64,000 nucleotides of DNA from CAWIUB01 sp963839995 (lineage in GTDB: Bacteria > Actinomycetota > Actinomycetes > Mycobacteriales > Jatrophihabitantaceae): NCBI GenBank assembly GCA_963839995.1, contig CAWIXH010000015.1, positions 1 through 64,000 of the forward strand, in the 5' to 3' direction. The notes beneath the pieces were generated by a model that worked only from the letters and a program-made list of their open reading frames with translations, made no database searches and had not been told where the DNA came from. The translations under genes were made by a program, and so were the position numbers. Position 1 is the stretch's first letter, and each line of letters starts with the position of its first letter. Positions 45,233 to 55,815 of this stretch are shown piece after piece.

Positions 45233-45892
45233 TTACTCGCCGATTCGGTGTGCCAACCAATTCCGAAGTTCTGTTGGGAGCTGGTGGGCGCGAACGACTG
45301 ACGGTATGAGGGCGGGGTCGCGCAGGATTGCGTCGGACACCATTCGGCTCGTTATTCCGTGGTCGGGTCTGCTGATGACTTCGATCGAATCGCCAGCGCC
45401 GATATCGCCCTGTTCCACGATGCGCAGGTACGCCCCGGGGCGTGAGGACTGGGCGAATCGCTTGACGAACCCGGGGCTCCCGATCCGGAGTCCAAGCTTG
45501 AAACACGGCAGCCGCGGCTGCGCCACTTCAAGGAACGTGCTTCCGATCAGCCACCGTTCACCGATGAACGCTCCCGAGACGTCAATGCTTTGCGTGGTGA
45601 GGTTCTGACCGAACGCAGCTTCGCCCAGATCGCGTCCGAGTTCGTGCTCCCACGCGCGCACCTCTTCGCGGGCGTAGGCGTAGACAGCTTTATCGGGGCC
45701 GCCGTGGACTGATCGGTCGGCCTGGTCGTCGCCGTCCAGGTTGACACCCCGGACCGCGACGCGACCCTCGACGGGGTTCTTCCAGATCGCGGTCGTGACG
45801 ACCGCGCGGCGGGTCTGAACTCTGCGCGGCTTACCGACATGGACGCTGACGACGGTGGCACCGAGGTCAAGAGAACCGTCGGAGGTGGTCAT
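45233..45892 (-). CDS. MOSC-domain protein (YiiM-like)
   Basis: 219 residues. MOSC domains bind molybdenum cofactor or carry sulfur. Family motifs seen: VSVHVGKPRRVQTR, IWKNPVEGRVAVRGVNLDGDDQADRSVHGGPDKAVYAYA, AFGQNLTTQSIDVSGAFIGERW and the conserved Cys in AQPRLPCFKLGLRIG. The C-terminus matches YiiM-like enzymes that reduce N-hydroxylated compounds with MoCo. The gene ends about 40 bp from the IS3 end, so the element landed just past it. Confidence 0.9.
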   Translation of the reverse strand: MTTSDGSLDLGATVVSVHVGKPRRVQTRRAVVTTAIWKNPVEGRVAVRGVNLDGDDQADRSVHGGPDKAVYAYAREEVRAWEHELGRDLGEAAFGQNLTTQSIDVSGAFIGERWLIGSTFLEVAQPRLPCFKLGLRIGSPGFVKRFAQSSRPGAYLRIVEQGDIGAGDSIEVISRPDHGITSRMVSDAILRDPALIPSVVRAHQLPTELRNWLAHRIGE

Positions 45893-46203
45893 TCAGTCAT
45901 TATCGTTCTGGCCAGCCGCAGGGGTTCGGCTGGACGCGCCACTGGAGCGTTCAGATGGATCGGCAGCGCCGCTGTCCACAACCGCGCGCGGACGGCATGT
46001 CCGTACGTTCGCTGGTCGTGATCGGCGCCGGATCGGGCTGGGTACCGACGGACCGGATCAGGTTTGGCCGGTGGCGTCGGGCCTAGTTGTCGGTACGAGT
46101 GTTTCAGTAGCAGCTCTGAACTCGACCAGGGTCATCGGTGGTGGCGAGCCGTCAAGGCGGCTTGTGCAATCCGCCGGCGCCAAAGATATGACCGGTTCGC
46201 GGG
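45893..46203. other. No gene seen
   Basis: About 310 bp between the MOSC gene start and the end of the next minus-strand gene. Short frames on both strands, nothing recognised. Confidence 0.4.
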
Positions 46204-47028
46204 TCATGACTGGATGAAGGCGAGCAAGTCCGCGTTTACCGCCTCCGCTTGGGTGGTGGGCATGCCGTGGGGGAAGTCCTTGTATGTCTTCAGTGTCGCG
46301 TTCTGGAGGAGCTCCGCGGACCGTGGCCCGGCGGCGACGTAGGGCACGATCTGGTCGTCTTCGCTGTGTATCACTAACACGGGGACTGTGATTTTCTGCA
46401 GATCGTCGGTGAAGTCGGTCTGGGAGAACGCGACGATGCCGTCGTAGTGGGCTTTCGCGCCGCCCATCATGCCTTGGCGCCACCAGTTCTCGATGATCGC
46501 TTCGGATGATTCGACGCCGGAGCGGTTGAATCCGTAGAACGGGCCGGACGCCAGGGCGCGGTAGAAAACGGAGCGATTGGCGGCCAGTTGATTTTGCAGA
46601 TCGTCGAATACGCTCTTCGGTAGGCCGGCGGGGTTCGCGTCGGTCTTGAGCATCAGTGGCGGCACGGCACTGATCAACGCGGCTTTCGCGACCCGGCTTT
46701 CGCCGTGGCGGCCGAGGTAGTGGGCGACCTCGCCGCCGCCGGTTGAGTGGCCGATGTGGATCGCGTCGCGCAGGTCGAGGTGCGCCGTCAGCGCAGCGAG
46801 GTCGTCGGCGTAGTGGTCCATGTCGTGGCCGTCGCCGGTCTGGGTCGAGCGGCCGTGTCCGCGCCGGTCGTGGGCGATGACGCGGTACCCGTGTTGCAGG
46901 AAGAACAGCATCTGGTTGTCCCAGTCATCAGCCGACAACGGCCAACCGTGACTGAACACGATCGGTTGGCCCGTGCCCCAGTCCTTGTAGAAGATCTCGG
47001 TGCCGTCGGTGGTGGTGACCGTCGCCAT
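46204..47028 (-). CDS. Alpha/beta hydrolase, non-heme chloroperoxidase type
   Basis: About 274 residues from MATVTTTDGTEIFYKDWG (ATG at 47028). Catalytic triad: Ser in GHSTGGGEVAHYLGRHG, Asp in VIHSEDDQIVPY and His in YKDFPHGMPTTQ. FSHGWPLSADDWDNQMLFFLQHGYRVIAHDRRGHGRS is the hallmark of bacterial non-heme haloperoxidases/perhydrolases. Sits divergently to the next hydrolase gene, with about 356 bp between starts. Confidence 0.93.
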   Translation of the reverse strand: MATVTTTDGTEIFYKDWGTGQPIVFSHGWPLSADDWDNQMLFFLQHGYRVIAHDRRGHGRSTQTGDGHDMDHYADDLAALTAHLDLRDAIHIGHSTGGGEVAHYLGRHGESRVAKAALISAVPPLMLKTDANPAGLPKSVFDDLQNQLAANRSVFYRALASGPFYGFNRSGVESSEAIIENWWRQGMMGGAKAHYDGIVAFSQTDFTDDLQKITVPVLVIHSEDDQIVPYVAAGPRSAELLQNATLKTYKDFPHGMPTTQAEAVNADLLAFIQS

Positions 47029-47384
47029 GACGGCGACCGTAACCCTGGGGCAGTGAATTGTGGATGAGCGCTTGGTCACACAACATGAACGTTCGGCTCA
47101 CCGGATAGCTCTCAGCCTGGCAGCTGTCGGGCTTCATCGGGCCATTCATTCCCTGATGGGCCGCCTGCAAGCGGGCCGGGCTCGCCGAGGTACGCCGGGT
47201 TGGACGGGCACCGACCAAGGCGGCCGGGTGGACGGAGCGCTGTCAGTCAATGGCCGCGGATCGCATCAGACAAGTACTTTGGCGGCGTCGGCTTTGGGAA
47301 TCTCACGAGCAGCGCAGGTCCGACGTGATCAAATGAGGCAGTCGGCAAGCAGCCTTACGTCCACCTCTATCAAAGGATCCACCC
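47029..47384. promoter_or_regulatory. Divergent intergenic region between two alpha/beta hydrolase genes
   Basis: 356 bp with no recognised gene; it must hold the promoters of both flanking genes. No clear palindromic operator was found. The plus-strand gene is preceded by AAAGGATCCACCC, a reasonable ribosome-binding site. Confidence 0.45.
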
Positions 47385-48116
47385 ATGACAGAGCCCGATC
47401 CCGGATTGCCAACCGTTGTGCTGGTACATGGGGCCTTCGCGGACGCCGGAAGCTGGGCCGCTGTCGTCGAACTGCTCCTCGCCGCCAAGGTCAAGGTTCA
47501 GGCCCTCGCGATTCCGATGCGCGTGCTGGCCAGCGACTCCGCCTACGTGGCCAGCGCGATCTCGCAGATCGACGGCCCGGTGCTGGCAGTCGGCCATTCC
47601 TACGGCGGCGCGGTCATCAGCTATGCCTGCACCGATAAGGCCAACGTCGTCGGACTCGTGTTCGTCAACGGTTTCGCCACTGAGCTGGACGAGGTTCTCA
47701 GCACCGTCGAAGGTACCTCGCGCGACAGCGCGCTCGGCCCCGCACTGCTCACCAGGCAGTACCCGACCGGATCAGGTTACGAGACAGCGGTCGAGCTCTA
47801 CGTCAATCCCGCAAACTTCAACGACGTTTTCGGCGGAGACCTGCCCGAGACCCAGGCGTCCGTCCTCGGAGCATCCCAGCGACCGATCGCCGCCGCCGCG
47901 TTCGACGAGAAGTCCAGCGTTCCTGCGTGGAAGACACTGCCCTCGTGGGCCGTGGTCGCCACCGGCGACAAGGCGGCCGGCACCGACATCACCCTCTCGC
48001 AGGCCAAGCGCGCAGGAGCCGACATCATCGAGGTCGACGGATCACACCTCATCATGGTGTCGCAACCACAAGTGGTCACCGACCACATCCTCAAGGCCCT
48101 GCGTCCAGTCAGCTGA
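47385..48116 (+). CDS. Alpha/beta hydrolase (EstC-like family)
   Basis: 243 residues. LPTVVLVHGAFADAGSWAAVVE gives the oxyanion loop, AVGHSYGGAVISYA the nucleophile Ser, and EVDGSHLIMVSQP the His; the acid residue is likely the Asp in VVATGDKAAG. It belongs to the short hydrolases often annotated as EstC-like, which lack a large lid. A secreted but dead relative follows at 48612. Confidence 0.9.
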   Translation: MTEPDPGLPTVVLVHGAFADAGSWAAVVELLLAAKVKVQALAIPMRVLASDSAYVASAISQIDGPVLAVGHSYGGAVISYACTDKANVVGLVFVNGFATELDEVLSTVEGTSRDSALGPALLTRQYPTGSGYETAVELYVNPANFNDVFGGDLPETQASVLGASQRPIAAAAFDEKSSVPAWKTLPSWAVVATGDKAAGTDITLSQAKRAGADIIEVDGSHLIMVSQPQVVTDHILKALRPVS

Positions 48117-48611
48117 CCTCAATGACAACTGACCAACCCGAGCGCACGGTCACCCGGCCTGGTCCAGCAGGTCCGCGGCGTCCGGTTTCGGTTGGACGCC
48201 CAGCACTCGTTAGCCGCCGTCCAGCGGTGCGGCGGCAGATGGCCCAAACAACGGGCGCGCCGACCTCCCAGGTCCGGCGGCTTTCAGAACCGTCCGGGCT
48301 CGTGTCAACGACAGGCCAGGCGGACGAGATGAGGTTCGCTGGCCACCGCTACGAACGCTTCCGGCTGCCGAAGTTCCACGGCCTGACCGTATCGCGGGAT
48401 CGGAACTCCGTCGGGGCGTTGGCCAAGAGTTGGATTGTTTCGGCTGGTCTGAACAGTGCCGGATCGGGTGGCCTCTTTCTCTGTGCCCATCCGTGGCCGG
48501 GTGGTGAGCTGATGCAGCCGCGGCGGAGTCGGGCCGGTCTTAATTACCGCCGGACGGGTCCAGCCCGGTGAGGCGATGCTGCCCGGCCTGACCAATGAAG
48601 TGGAGATCGAA
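48117..48611. other. No gene seen
   Basis: About 495 bp between two related hydrolase genes. No frame on either strand looks coding and no repeat was noticed. Confidence 0.4.
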
Positions 48612-49460
48612 ATGCCATCGCAACGGCTAATCGCGCGCATGGGCGCTGTTCGCCTTCGGCACGCCGTGGCGGTCGCCACCGCATTGCTCGTCGCATCCAC
48701 TCTGACGACCTCGATGGCGTCGAGCCAGCCGACGCCGCCCAGCCCGAAACCGACCGTGATACTCGTCCATGGGGCGTTCGCCGACGCGTCCGGCTGGAGC
48801 GGGGAGATCCGGCACCTGCAAAATGACGGCTATACGGTGCTGGCGCCGGCCAATCCGCTGCGGGGCATCGCTTCCGACGCGGCCTACATTCGCAGTGTGC
48901 TCGCCACGATCTCAGGGCCGATCGTTCTGGTCGCCCACTCCTATGGTGGTGCGGTGATTACCAATGCCGCCAGCGGCAATCCCAACGTCAAGGCGGTCGT
49001 CTAGATTGCCGCCTTCGCTCCTGACGAGGGAGAGACGCTAGGCGCCGCGAACGCCGGCTCGCAGGACACTCTTCTCACTCCTGATGCACTGGATATCCGT
49101 CCTTATCCGTTGCCGGGCGGGGGAACCAGCGCCGACGCCTACATCAAGCTCGACCGGTTCCACGAGATCTTCGCCGCGGACCTGCCGACTCCCGTGACCG
49201 ATGTCATGGCCAGGACCCAACGTCCGCTTGAGGCAGGCGTCCTTCAAGAGCCCACACACAACCCGGCGTGGAAGACGATTCCCTCGTGGTTCCTGCTCGA
49301 CCGAGGACCGAGTCATCGGCACCGACGCCGAGCGGGCCATGGCCATGCGGGCGGGCTCACAGATCGTCGAGGTCCGGCATCGCACGCCGTGCTGGTCTCA
49401 CGACCCACCAAAGTCACGAAGCTGATCGAGGAAGCTGCCCAGGCAACCGCCACGTCCTAA
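48612..49460 (+). pseudogene. Secreted alpha/beta hydrolase, nonsense and frameshift mutations
   Basis: A paralogue of the upstream hydrolase with an added signal peptide (MPSQRLIARMGAVRLRHAVA, then a hydrophobic AVATALLVASTLTT). It has VILVHGAFADASGWSGEI and LVAHSYGGAVITNAAS. A TAG at 49002 interrupts VV-IAAFAPDEGE, where relatives have Tyr. Further down, frameshifts break SWFLL from VIGTDAERAMAMRAGSQIVEV near 49305 and the next stretch (HAVLVSRPTKVTKLIEEAA) near 49377. At least three lesions make error alone unlikely. Confidence 0.85.
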
Positions 49461-50139
49461 CCGCGGACCTAGCGCCTGGGGCATCGGCGCGAAGCGCACC
49501 GTCGCCTCAGGCCTGATGTGATGCTGGCCTCCGGTCGGGCGGTGACTGCTATGTGCCATCGGCTCAAGAAGACTGACGCCGGCACCGCTGGCACCGCCTC
49601 CTCGGCCGACCGCACCGGTTGGACCCATAAGGCTATCCGTGAGCGGCCGCAGCAACTGGACGGGGCCACCACAGCCAAGGCGCTGGCCGCGGCCGGAGCA
49701 GGCCTCCTGGCGGCCGGGGCTCCTTCTTCACGCGGGCAATCGTGGCCAGCGTGTTACGCGCAACCTAGCTCCTCGACGTCTGCCCGTTGGTCGCGTCAGC
49801 CAGGATGGCGTCGGTGTGTCAGACGGCCGGGAGAAGCCGACGCCCGGGGGCAGCGGAAGGTCCATCGCTCGCTTCTACGACCCGGACGCCGGGGCTCGCG
49901 AGCATGGATGCGGGGCATGCCCGTGAGCACGGGCAAGTGTCAGCACAGAAAGATGGCATGGGATGAGAACCCTCGGTTCAAGTGCATCGTCGAGTGCGCG
50001 GATCGGGAACTCGAGGAGGTCCTAATGGCATCGTAGGTGGCTTACCTTCATCGGGTCGTTCTCGCAACTGGTCGTTTCTTGTTGTATGACGGTTCGTCTG
50101 CGGGTCGGGGGGCACGCCTGAAGTGTGCTTCCTGCCCGG
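49461..50139. other. Gene-free stretch before a decayed IS110
   Basis: No recognisable gene. The plus-strand frame 49518-50036 is long but has no family resemblance and poor codon pattern. The right edge runs into the truncated end of an IS110 relic. Confidence 0.4.
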
Positions 50140-50947
50140 ATAGCTGCCGAGTACACGGTGACATCCAGGCCGGCGAAGCGGACCGCTTTGCGGGTGGAGG
50201 AGAACCGGCCCGCGCCGGCCAGCCAGCAGGTCAGCGCCAGCGCGGTGACCGGCCCGACCCCGTACAGCCGCGCGGCGAGCACCTTCGCCCCGGCCAGGTG
50301 CCGGGCGGCGGGCAGCAGCCGCCGGTGCAGCGCGTCGAGGTGCTTCGTCCAGCGTGGCGAGCATGTCCAGGGCGGTGGCGATCTGCAGCTGCCCGACCGG
50401 GGACAGCTGCGCGGCCGCGATCGTGCGCAGTTCGGCCAGGCCCTGCTCACTACGCAGCCCACCCTCGCCCAGCTGCGGGGCGCCCTGGTGGAAGAGCACC
50501 GCGTGGATGCGCTGCACCCAGCCGGTGTGCTCGACACGCAGATCGCGGTAGGTCTCGAGCAGCGCCCGGTACTCCGGGATATGGCTCGGCGGGATCCAGC
50601 ATTCGGGCAGCCGCCCGTCGACCAGCGTCTGGCGCAGGTGCCGGCAGTCGGTCCGGTCGGTCTTGGCGTGCCGCTTACGACCACGCAGCGCGGCCGTGTC
50701 GGCCGGCTCGGCCAGATGCGCCACCACCCCGGCGCGGGCCAGTTCCTCGGCGACATACCGCCACCCGGTACAGCCCTCCACCGCGAACTCGACATCGCAC
50801 CGGCCGGCGAAGCGCCGCGCCAGCCAGCAGGCCAGATGCCCGGTCAGCCGGGGCAATCTGGCCGCGCTGCAACTCGCCAGTGTCGAGGTCGAGATAGTCG
50901 AAGGTGATCTGCTTCCGGTGGATGTCCAATCCTCCTACGATGGGCAT
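50140..50947 (-). pseudogene. Decayed IS110-family transposase (different from the two full copies)
   Basis: The frame starts MPIVGGLDIHRKQITFDYLD (first Asp of DEDD), then in another frame VEFAVEGCTGWRYVAEEL (Glu), RHAKTDRTDCRHLRQ (Asp pair) and LPECWIPP. A further shift leads to LYGVGPVTALALTCWLAG-RFSSTRKAVRFAGLDVTV, after which the C-terminal serine domain is lost near 50140. At least two frameshifts plus truncation; no element ends could be placed. Confidence 0.85.
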
Positions 50948-51280
50948 CGGGACCTCCTCAAGCTCCCGAGGGGACCGCGCAAGCGGCCCCCAAACGCGAA
51001 TGGTTGACAAGCCGATGATGCGTCTGAGCTGAGGAGGTCTCCCACAACGGGACCGGCTCCCGCCAGTTCAGCCGCTACCGCAGCAGCCGATGCATGTCAT
51101 CTTTGACGTGCATCGTGCGCAGATGTCGGAGAGCGAGAGCAAAGCGCCGGCGACCTGGAGCGGCCGATCGTTCCTGACCGAGGACGCCGGTTCGAAACCG
51201 GCCGGCTGCACTCGTCCGGACTTCCCTTGCCGACTCGATCAGGGTTGGGTTGACTTTCACCGGACCGAAGGTGGTTCGGC

Positions 51281-52123
51281 ATGGCGTCAATTTCCGAGCG
51301 GGAGAACCGGGAGATCGAGGCGGCCAACGCCGCTGGCGACAGGCCCGTGGTCTTCATCCATGGCCTCTGGCTGCTGCCGAGCAGCTGGGCCAACTGGGCG
51401 GACTTCTTCAAACAGGCCGGCTACGCGCCGCTGACGCCGGACTGGCCAGACGATCCGGAATCGGTGGAAGAGGCCCGGGCGAACCCGGACGTCCTCGCCA
51501 AGAAGACCTTGAAGCAGGTCGCCGATCACACCACCGAGATCATCAATGCGTTGGACAAGAAACCAGCGGTAATGGGGCACTCGACCGGGGGCTTGCTGGC
51601 GCAGATGCTCGCGGGCCGGGGCCTCTCGGCGACCACGGTGGCGATCGACCCGGGGGTCTTCCGCGGTGTTCTGCCGCTGCCGGTCTCCGTGCTGAAGGGG
51701 GTGGGCCCGTTCCTGGTCAACCCGCTCACGCGCGGTCGCGCGATCACGCTCACGTTCGACCAGTTCAAGTACGGCTGGGTGAACGCGCTGGACGAGAAGG
51801 AGGCGAAGGAGCTCTACGACACGTTCCACGTCGCCGGCTCTGGGATCTCTCTGATGCAGATGGGCAACGCGAACCTCAACCCGTGGACCGAGGCGAAGGT
51901 GAACACGAAGAACCCCGACCGCGGTCCCCTGCTGATCATCGACGGCGAGAAGGACCACACGGTGCCGTGGGCGATCGCGAACGCCGCCTACAAGCGGGAG
52001 CGGCGCAACCCCGGAGTGACGGAGATCGTGAAGATGCCGAACCGAGGCCACTCCCTCACGATCGACCACGGCTGGCGCGAGGTCGCCCAGACGGCGCTCG
52101 ACTTCGTCAAGCGGTTCGTCTAA
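51281..52123 (+). CDS. Alpha/beta hydrolase
   Basis: 280 residues. RPVVFIHGLWLLPSSWANWADFFKQAGY gives the oxyanion region, VMGHSTGGLLAQMLAGRG the nucleophile Ser, LLIIDGEKDHTVPW the acid residue, and MPNRGHSLTIDHGW the His. Complete triad and typical length. Start is ATG at 51281 after a GGTTCGGC stretch; no strong ribosome-binding site. The substrate cannot be told. Confidence 0.9.
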   Translation: MASISERENREIEAANAAGDRPVVFIHGLWLLPSSWANWADFFKQAGYAPLTPDWPDDPESVEEARANPDVLAKKTLKQVADHTTEIINALDKKPAVMGHSTGGLLAQMLAGRGLSATTVAIDPGVFRGVLPLPVSVLKGVGPFLVNPLTRGRAITLTFDQFKYGWVNALDEKEAKELYDTFHVAGSGISLMQMGNANLNPWTEAKVNTKNPDRGPLLIIDGEKDHTVPWAIANAAYKRERRNPGVTEIVKMPNRGHSLTIDHGWREVAQTALDFVKRFV

Positions 52124-52664
52124 GCGGTCACCCGCGGCGACGACGTCCTGACAGAGGGCGCGCAACGCCTCGGCGAACTCGAGGCTCATCAGCGGCGCAT
52201 CCGTCACTGACACAAGGCGCGCCTCGGTAACGTTGGCCGTGGCGTCCTCGAACCCGTCGTCCGTGTTCACCAAAGAACCCTCGTGCTCGGCGAAGAGGAG
52301 AGGGCAGTCGAGCCGGGCGAGAAACGCGCCGACATTGACGTCGGCCCGAGTAATCATCTCCCAGCCTGCTGCAACAAATCCCGGGAAAGCGGTTGATCGT
52401 CCGCTCGGCCTGGTCCTCCTCGACGGAGGCCCCGGTCGCATGCACCGCACCGTGGCGCAGGAACTACTCGTGGTCCTTTCCGACGAGCTCGGTCATCGCG
52501 TCAAGGATCCTGGCATCTAGCGGGGCGCGCGGTCCCTCGCGTTTGACGCCGCGCACCGACTGCAGGACGAACTGCTCGGTGAGCAACGCGTTGAAGAAGG
52601 CTGACGTGCGGTCGGGCAGCGCGCTCGAGGACTCCGGCGCAGGAGGCAGGTCGTCGCCACTCAT
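52111..52664 (-). pseudogene. Alpha/beta-hydrolase-like remnant with stop and frameshift
   Basis: Starts MSGDDLPPAPESSSALPDRT, runs through VLQSVRGVKREGPRAPLDARILDAM to a stop after LVGKDHE (52464), continues in the same frame as FLRHGAVHATGASVEEDQAERTINRFPG and then shifts frame to FVAAGWEMITRADVNVGAFL and LDCPLLFAEHEGSLVNTDDGFEDATA ... LMSLEFAEALRALCQDV. The last part looks like the acid-residue strand and end of an alpha/beta hydrolase; the nucleophile region is not present. It converges on the intact hydrolase. Confidence 0.6.
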
Positions 52665-52742
52665 CGGATCACCATACGAGCCCGGGGCGAAGTGGGCGGC
52701 CGGCTAGCGAGGGGCAGACCGGCCGTGCACGGGCGGTGGTCG

Positions 52743-53969
52743 TCAGGCTATGGGGTCCCAGCCGCGCAGGTGCTTGACGGACTGGCGGTACTCCCACTCG
52801 ATGGCGTCCTTGAGCAGGTGGGCGAGCCGCCCGCCGCTGGTGATGCCGGCGATCTCGGCGACCCCGCGGCGGGTCCCGACCGAGACAACGAACCCTTTGT
52901 CGTGGAAGGTGAACGCCTCCAGCGGCTGGCCCTTCAGCTCCGCGTCCAGGTTGCGAGCCACCGTCTCGCCCTCTTCCAGCGCTACCTGGGCCAGCGGGGG
53001 CAGCACGTGCCCCGTGCGCGGATCGACGACCGAGGCGAGGTCGCCGGCGACGTAGATCTCCGGGTGGTCCAGCACGCGCAGGTACCGGTCGACCTTGACG
53101 CGGCCGTTGTGGCCGGTCGGCAACCCCGAATCGGCCACCAGCTCGGGTGCTTTCACCCCACCGGCCCAGACGAACACGCCGCCGTCCACCAGCTGGCCGT
53201 CCTTGAGCCGGAAGCCCGCATCGGTCGCCGCGGCGATCGCCGCGTTGGTGCGGACCTGGACCCCCAGCTCAGAGAGGATCCTCGCGGCCTTGTCGATCAG
53301 CTGCGGTGAGGAGCCGGCCAGGATGGTCGGGCCCGCCTCGACAAGCTGCACGGCGGGCCGGTCGCTCGCCAGGCCGTGGCGGCTGGCCACCTCGGGCAGC
53401 ATCTCGGCCAGTTCGCCGGCCAGCTCGACTCCGGTGGCGCCGCCGCCGCCGATCACCACGGTCGCCAGGCGGCGCTGCCGCTCGGGGTCGGTGGCGGCCG
53501 CGGCAGCCCTCAACGCTTCGTTGGCCGCCGCCCATACCCGCTCGGCGTCGTCGGCCGAGTACAGCGACAGCGTGCGTTCGGCCAGGCCGGGGATGGCGAA
53601 GTCGTTGGGTCGGCTGCCCAGCGCCAGCACCAGCCGCCTCCAGCCGATCGGGCCAGCCACGGTGAACAGCCGCCGGCCGGCCAGGTCGAAACCCTCGATC
53701 TCGGTCCGGACGAAGCGGACCCGCTTGGCCAGCATGTCCTGGATCGGAATTCGCACCGCGTCGGCGGCGCGGGTGCCGCCGGCGACGCGGGGCAGCTCGG
53801 TGAGCACCTGGTGGTAGTCGTGCCGGTCGACCAGGGTTAGCTCCATCTTGGGGTTGTTGCGCAGCTTGGTCGTCAGGCGCAAGGCGACGTGCAGCCCGGC
53901 GTAGCCCGCGCCGGCGGTCACGATCGGACCGCTGCCCTCGGCAGTGGATGCATCCACGGCGTTCTCCAT
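52743..53969 (-). CDS. Type II NADH dehydrogenase-like FAD oxidoreductase
   Basis: 408 residues with two dinucleotide-binding Rossmann motifs: GAGYAGLHVALRL (FAD, about residues 20-32; preceded by TA instead of the usual VG/IG) and VVIGGGGATGVELAGELAEML (NADH, about 172-192). IYVAGDLASVVDPRTGHVLPPLAQVALEEG is the second FAD contact. Length and motifs fit NDH-2, a membrane-peripheral enzyme that feeds electrons from NADH to quinone without proton pumping. The C-terminal amphipathic helix (LLKDAIEWEYRQSVKHLRGW) is in the usual place. Confidence 0.87.
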   Translation of the reverse strand: MENAVDASTAEGSGPIVTAGAGYAGLHVALRLTTKLRNNPKMELTLVDRHDYHQVLTELPRVAGGTRAADAVRIPIQDMLAKRVRFVRTEIEGFDLAGRRLFTVAGPIGWRRLVLALGSRPNDFAIPGLAERTLSLYSADDAERVWAAANEALRAAAAATDPERQRRLATVVIGGGGATGVELAGELAEMLPEVASRHGLASDRPAVQLVEAGPTILAGSSPQLIDKAARILSELGVQVRTNAAIAAATDAGFRLKDGQLVDGGVFVWAGGVKAPELVADSGLPTGHNGRVKVDRYLRVLDHPEIYVAGDLASVVDPRTGHVLPPLAQVALEEGETVARNLDAELKGQPLEAFTFHDKGFVVSVGTRRGVAEIAGITSGGRLAHLLKDAIEWEYRQSVKHLRGWDPIA

Positions 53970-54177
53970 GTGCGTCGTCCCCTTCCGGCGGAGATGGCTT
54001 CTGGCTAGTCACATCGTGCACTCGCCCATCGTTCACGGGCTCTCTCGAGCCGAGCGGTTGCCTGTCGGGCCCGCGTTTGACACTTGCGCGGTGGAGCCTC
54101 AGAGCGGGCGACCGGGGAACGAGGGCTGCCGGGAGACGAGGTCATCCGTACTCCGGACCGGAGTCTTCGGGTGTTCG

Positions 54178-54593
54178 TGAGCTCTACGCTGGGGGAGTCG
54201 CCCGGGTGTACCTAGGCATCCTGGCCGTCGAGCAAGGACGGCCGGAGGAGGCCCGGGCGTCGATGGACGAGGGGCTGGAGCTGAGCCTCGCCGCCCGCAG
54301 CACCAACAACGTGACCCTGTGCCTTACCGCGTTGGCCCGGCTGGCGTTCGTGGAGGGTGACCCCCGGCGGGCGGCACTGCTGGCCGGGGCAGCCGACGGC
54401 CTGCGCCAGCGGGTCGGCCTGCGGGCCTGGCCGCTGATCCGGCGCGAGGAAGCCGAGCTGATCGTCCAGGTTCGCCAGGCATTGGGCCCGGACCATTCGA
54501 CGAACCGTACGCCGTCGGCTCCCAGCTCAGCCAGCACGAGGCGGTCGCCGCCGCCCGCGACCACCCCAGCGCCGGTACTGCAACGCCCTGATC
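54178..54593 (+). pseudogene. C-terminal remnant of a TPR/AAA LuxR- or AfsR-type regulator
   Basis: The open stretch YLGILAVEQGRPEEARASMDEGLELSLAA and ALLAGAADGLRQRVGLRAWPLIRREEAELIVQVRQALG is the TPR end seen in large actinobacterial regulators with an N-terminal predicted ATPase. One base is lost near 54492; the next frame carries FDEPYAVGSQLSQHEAVAAARDH and a stop at 54593. The N-terminal ATPase and any DNA-binding domain are gone. Confidence 0.7.
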
Positions 54594-54599
54594 CGTCGC

Positions 54600-54757
54600 C
54601 GCAGTGCAGTGATCGCCGGTACGCATTTGCCGGGCACGCTGCCGCGGGGACCGACGGGTCAAGCTGGAACGCTCAGTGGCGTACTCGGCCTTGGTCTCCA
54701 GCACCATCCGGACCGCGCGACACGGAACTCCTTCGGGTACGACGCGGGACGTCCCAT
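54600..54757 (-). pseudogene. IS3-family OrfA 5' fragment
   Basis: Begins MGRPASYPKEFR, a typical IS3 OrfA N-terminus, then shifts frame to MVLETKAEYATERSSLTRRS and is cut off where the regulator remnant begins near 54600. No element ends were found. Confidence 0.6.
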
Positions 54758-54937
54758 GGACTTTTCATCGTTCCAACGAATGAAGTCTCCAGACACCCTG
54801 CCTTCGCCAGGAGGATGGCCGCACTCGGCTTGACACGAATAGGAGCATCAACGCGGCGATCGCCGCTACCTACGGCCCGATCTGCGCAGCCGCCCTACGG
54901 CAGCGACGTGCGCGCTATCGACGGCTTGCGTGCACCG

Positions 54938-55815
54938 TCAAGCTTGTCGGGCGGCGGCCAACGCGGCTGCGTCTTTCGCCAGCCGGGGCCAACCGAATCG
55001 TTGACACCAAGCGGGAAAGTCGTCGGTCGGGCCGTCCACCGCCAGTCATCGACGGTGCAAACGTCGGCGTCTGTGCGCAGAGTGGCCAACACTTTGAACA
55101 GGTCGGCGTCCGCGCGCTGGGCGACGAGCGTGGCCGCCAACTTGGCCGCGCCACGTACCGTGACATCCCAGTCCTGAGCGCTGGTCGGGATGTCTTCCAG
55201 ATGCCGGTACCGGGCAAGCAGGGTCGCGGCGGATTTCGCGCCGAACCCTGGCAGGCCCGGGAATCCGTCGGCGCTGTCGCCGACGAGGGCCAGCCAGTCG
55301 GGGATCGAGTCGGCAGTGACACCGAACTTCTCGATGACGCCGTCTGCGTCGACCAGCTTGTCCTGACGGCGATCCAACTGAACGACCTTGCCGCCGACGC
55401 ATTGCCCAAGGTCCTTGTCGGGCGTGCAAATGATCACCTGCTCAACGCGCGGGTCGGAGGCGGCGACAGCAGCCGCGCTCGCCAAGGCGGTCGTCGGCCT
55501 CGAGGTCGACCATCGGCCATACCGTCACGCCGAGTGATCGCAGCGCGTCCTCCAGCCAGTCGAACTGCGCCAGCAGCAGTGGGTCCATGCCGGCGCTCGA
55601 CTTGTACGTCGGCCACATGTCGTTTCGGACGACTCGATCACGTGATCGGTTGCAACTCCAAGGTGGGTCGCACCGTCCTGCATCATCGTGAAGACCGACT
55701 GAACCACACTCCGAGTCGCGCCGATCTCGATGCCGTCGCCGTCCAGATGTCCCGGTCGCGGCGCGTAGTACTGCCGAAAGATCTCATAGGTTCCGTCCAC
55801 GAGATGAACCATCAC
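54938..55815 (-). pseudogene. 5'-3' exonuclease (FEN-like), frameshifted, copy 2
   Basis: The same broken gene as 7286-8163, with the same missing base in the stretch encoding VIESFRND, the same extra base in DLEADD and the same third shift before DGPTDDFPAW. It encodes no intact protein. Confidence 0.85.

Noticed and set aside
49518..50036. A 172-codon plus-strand frame before the IS110 relic
   Set aside because: No recognisable domain, no ribosome-binding site, and irregular composition.
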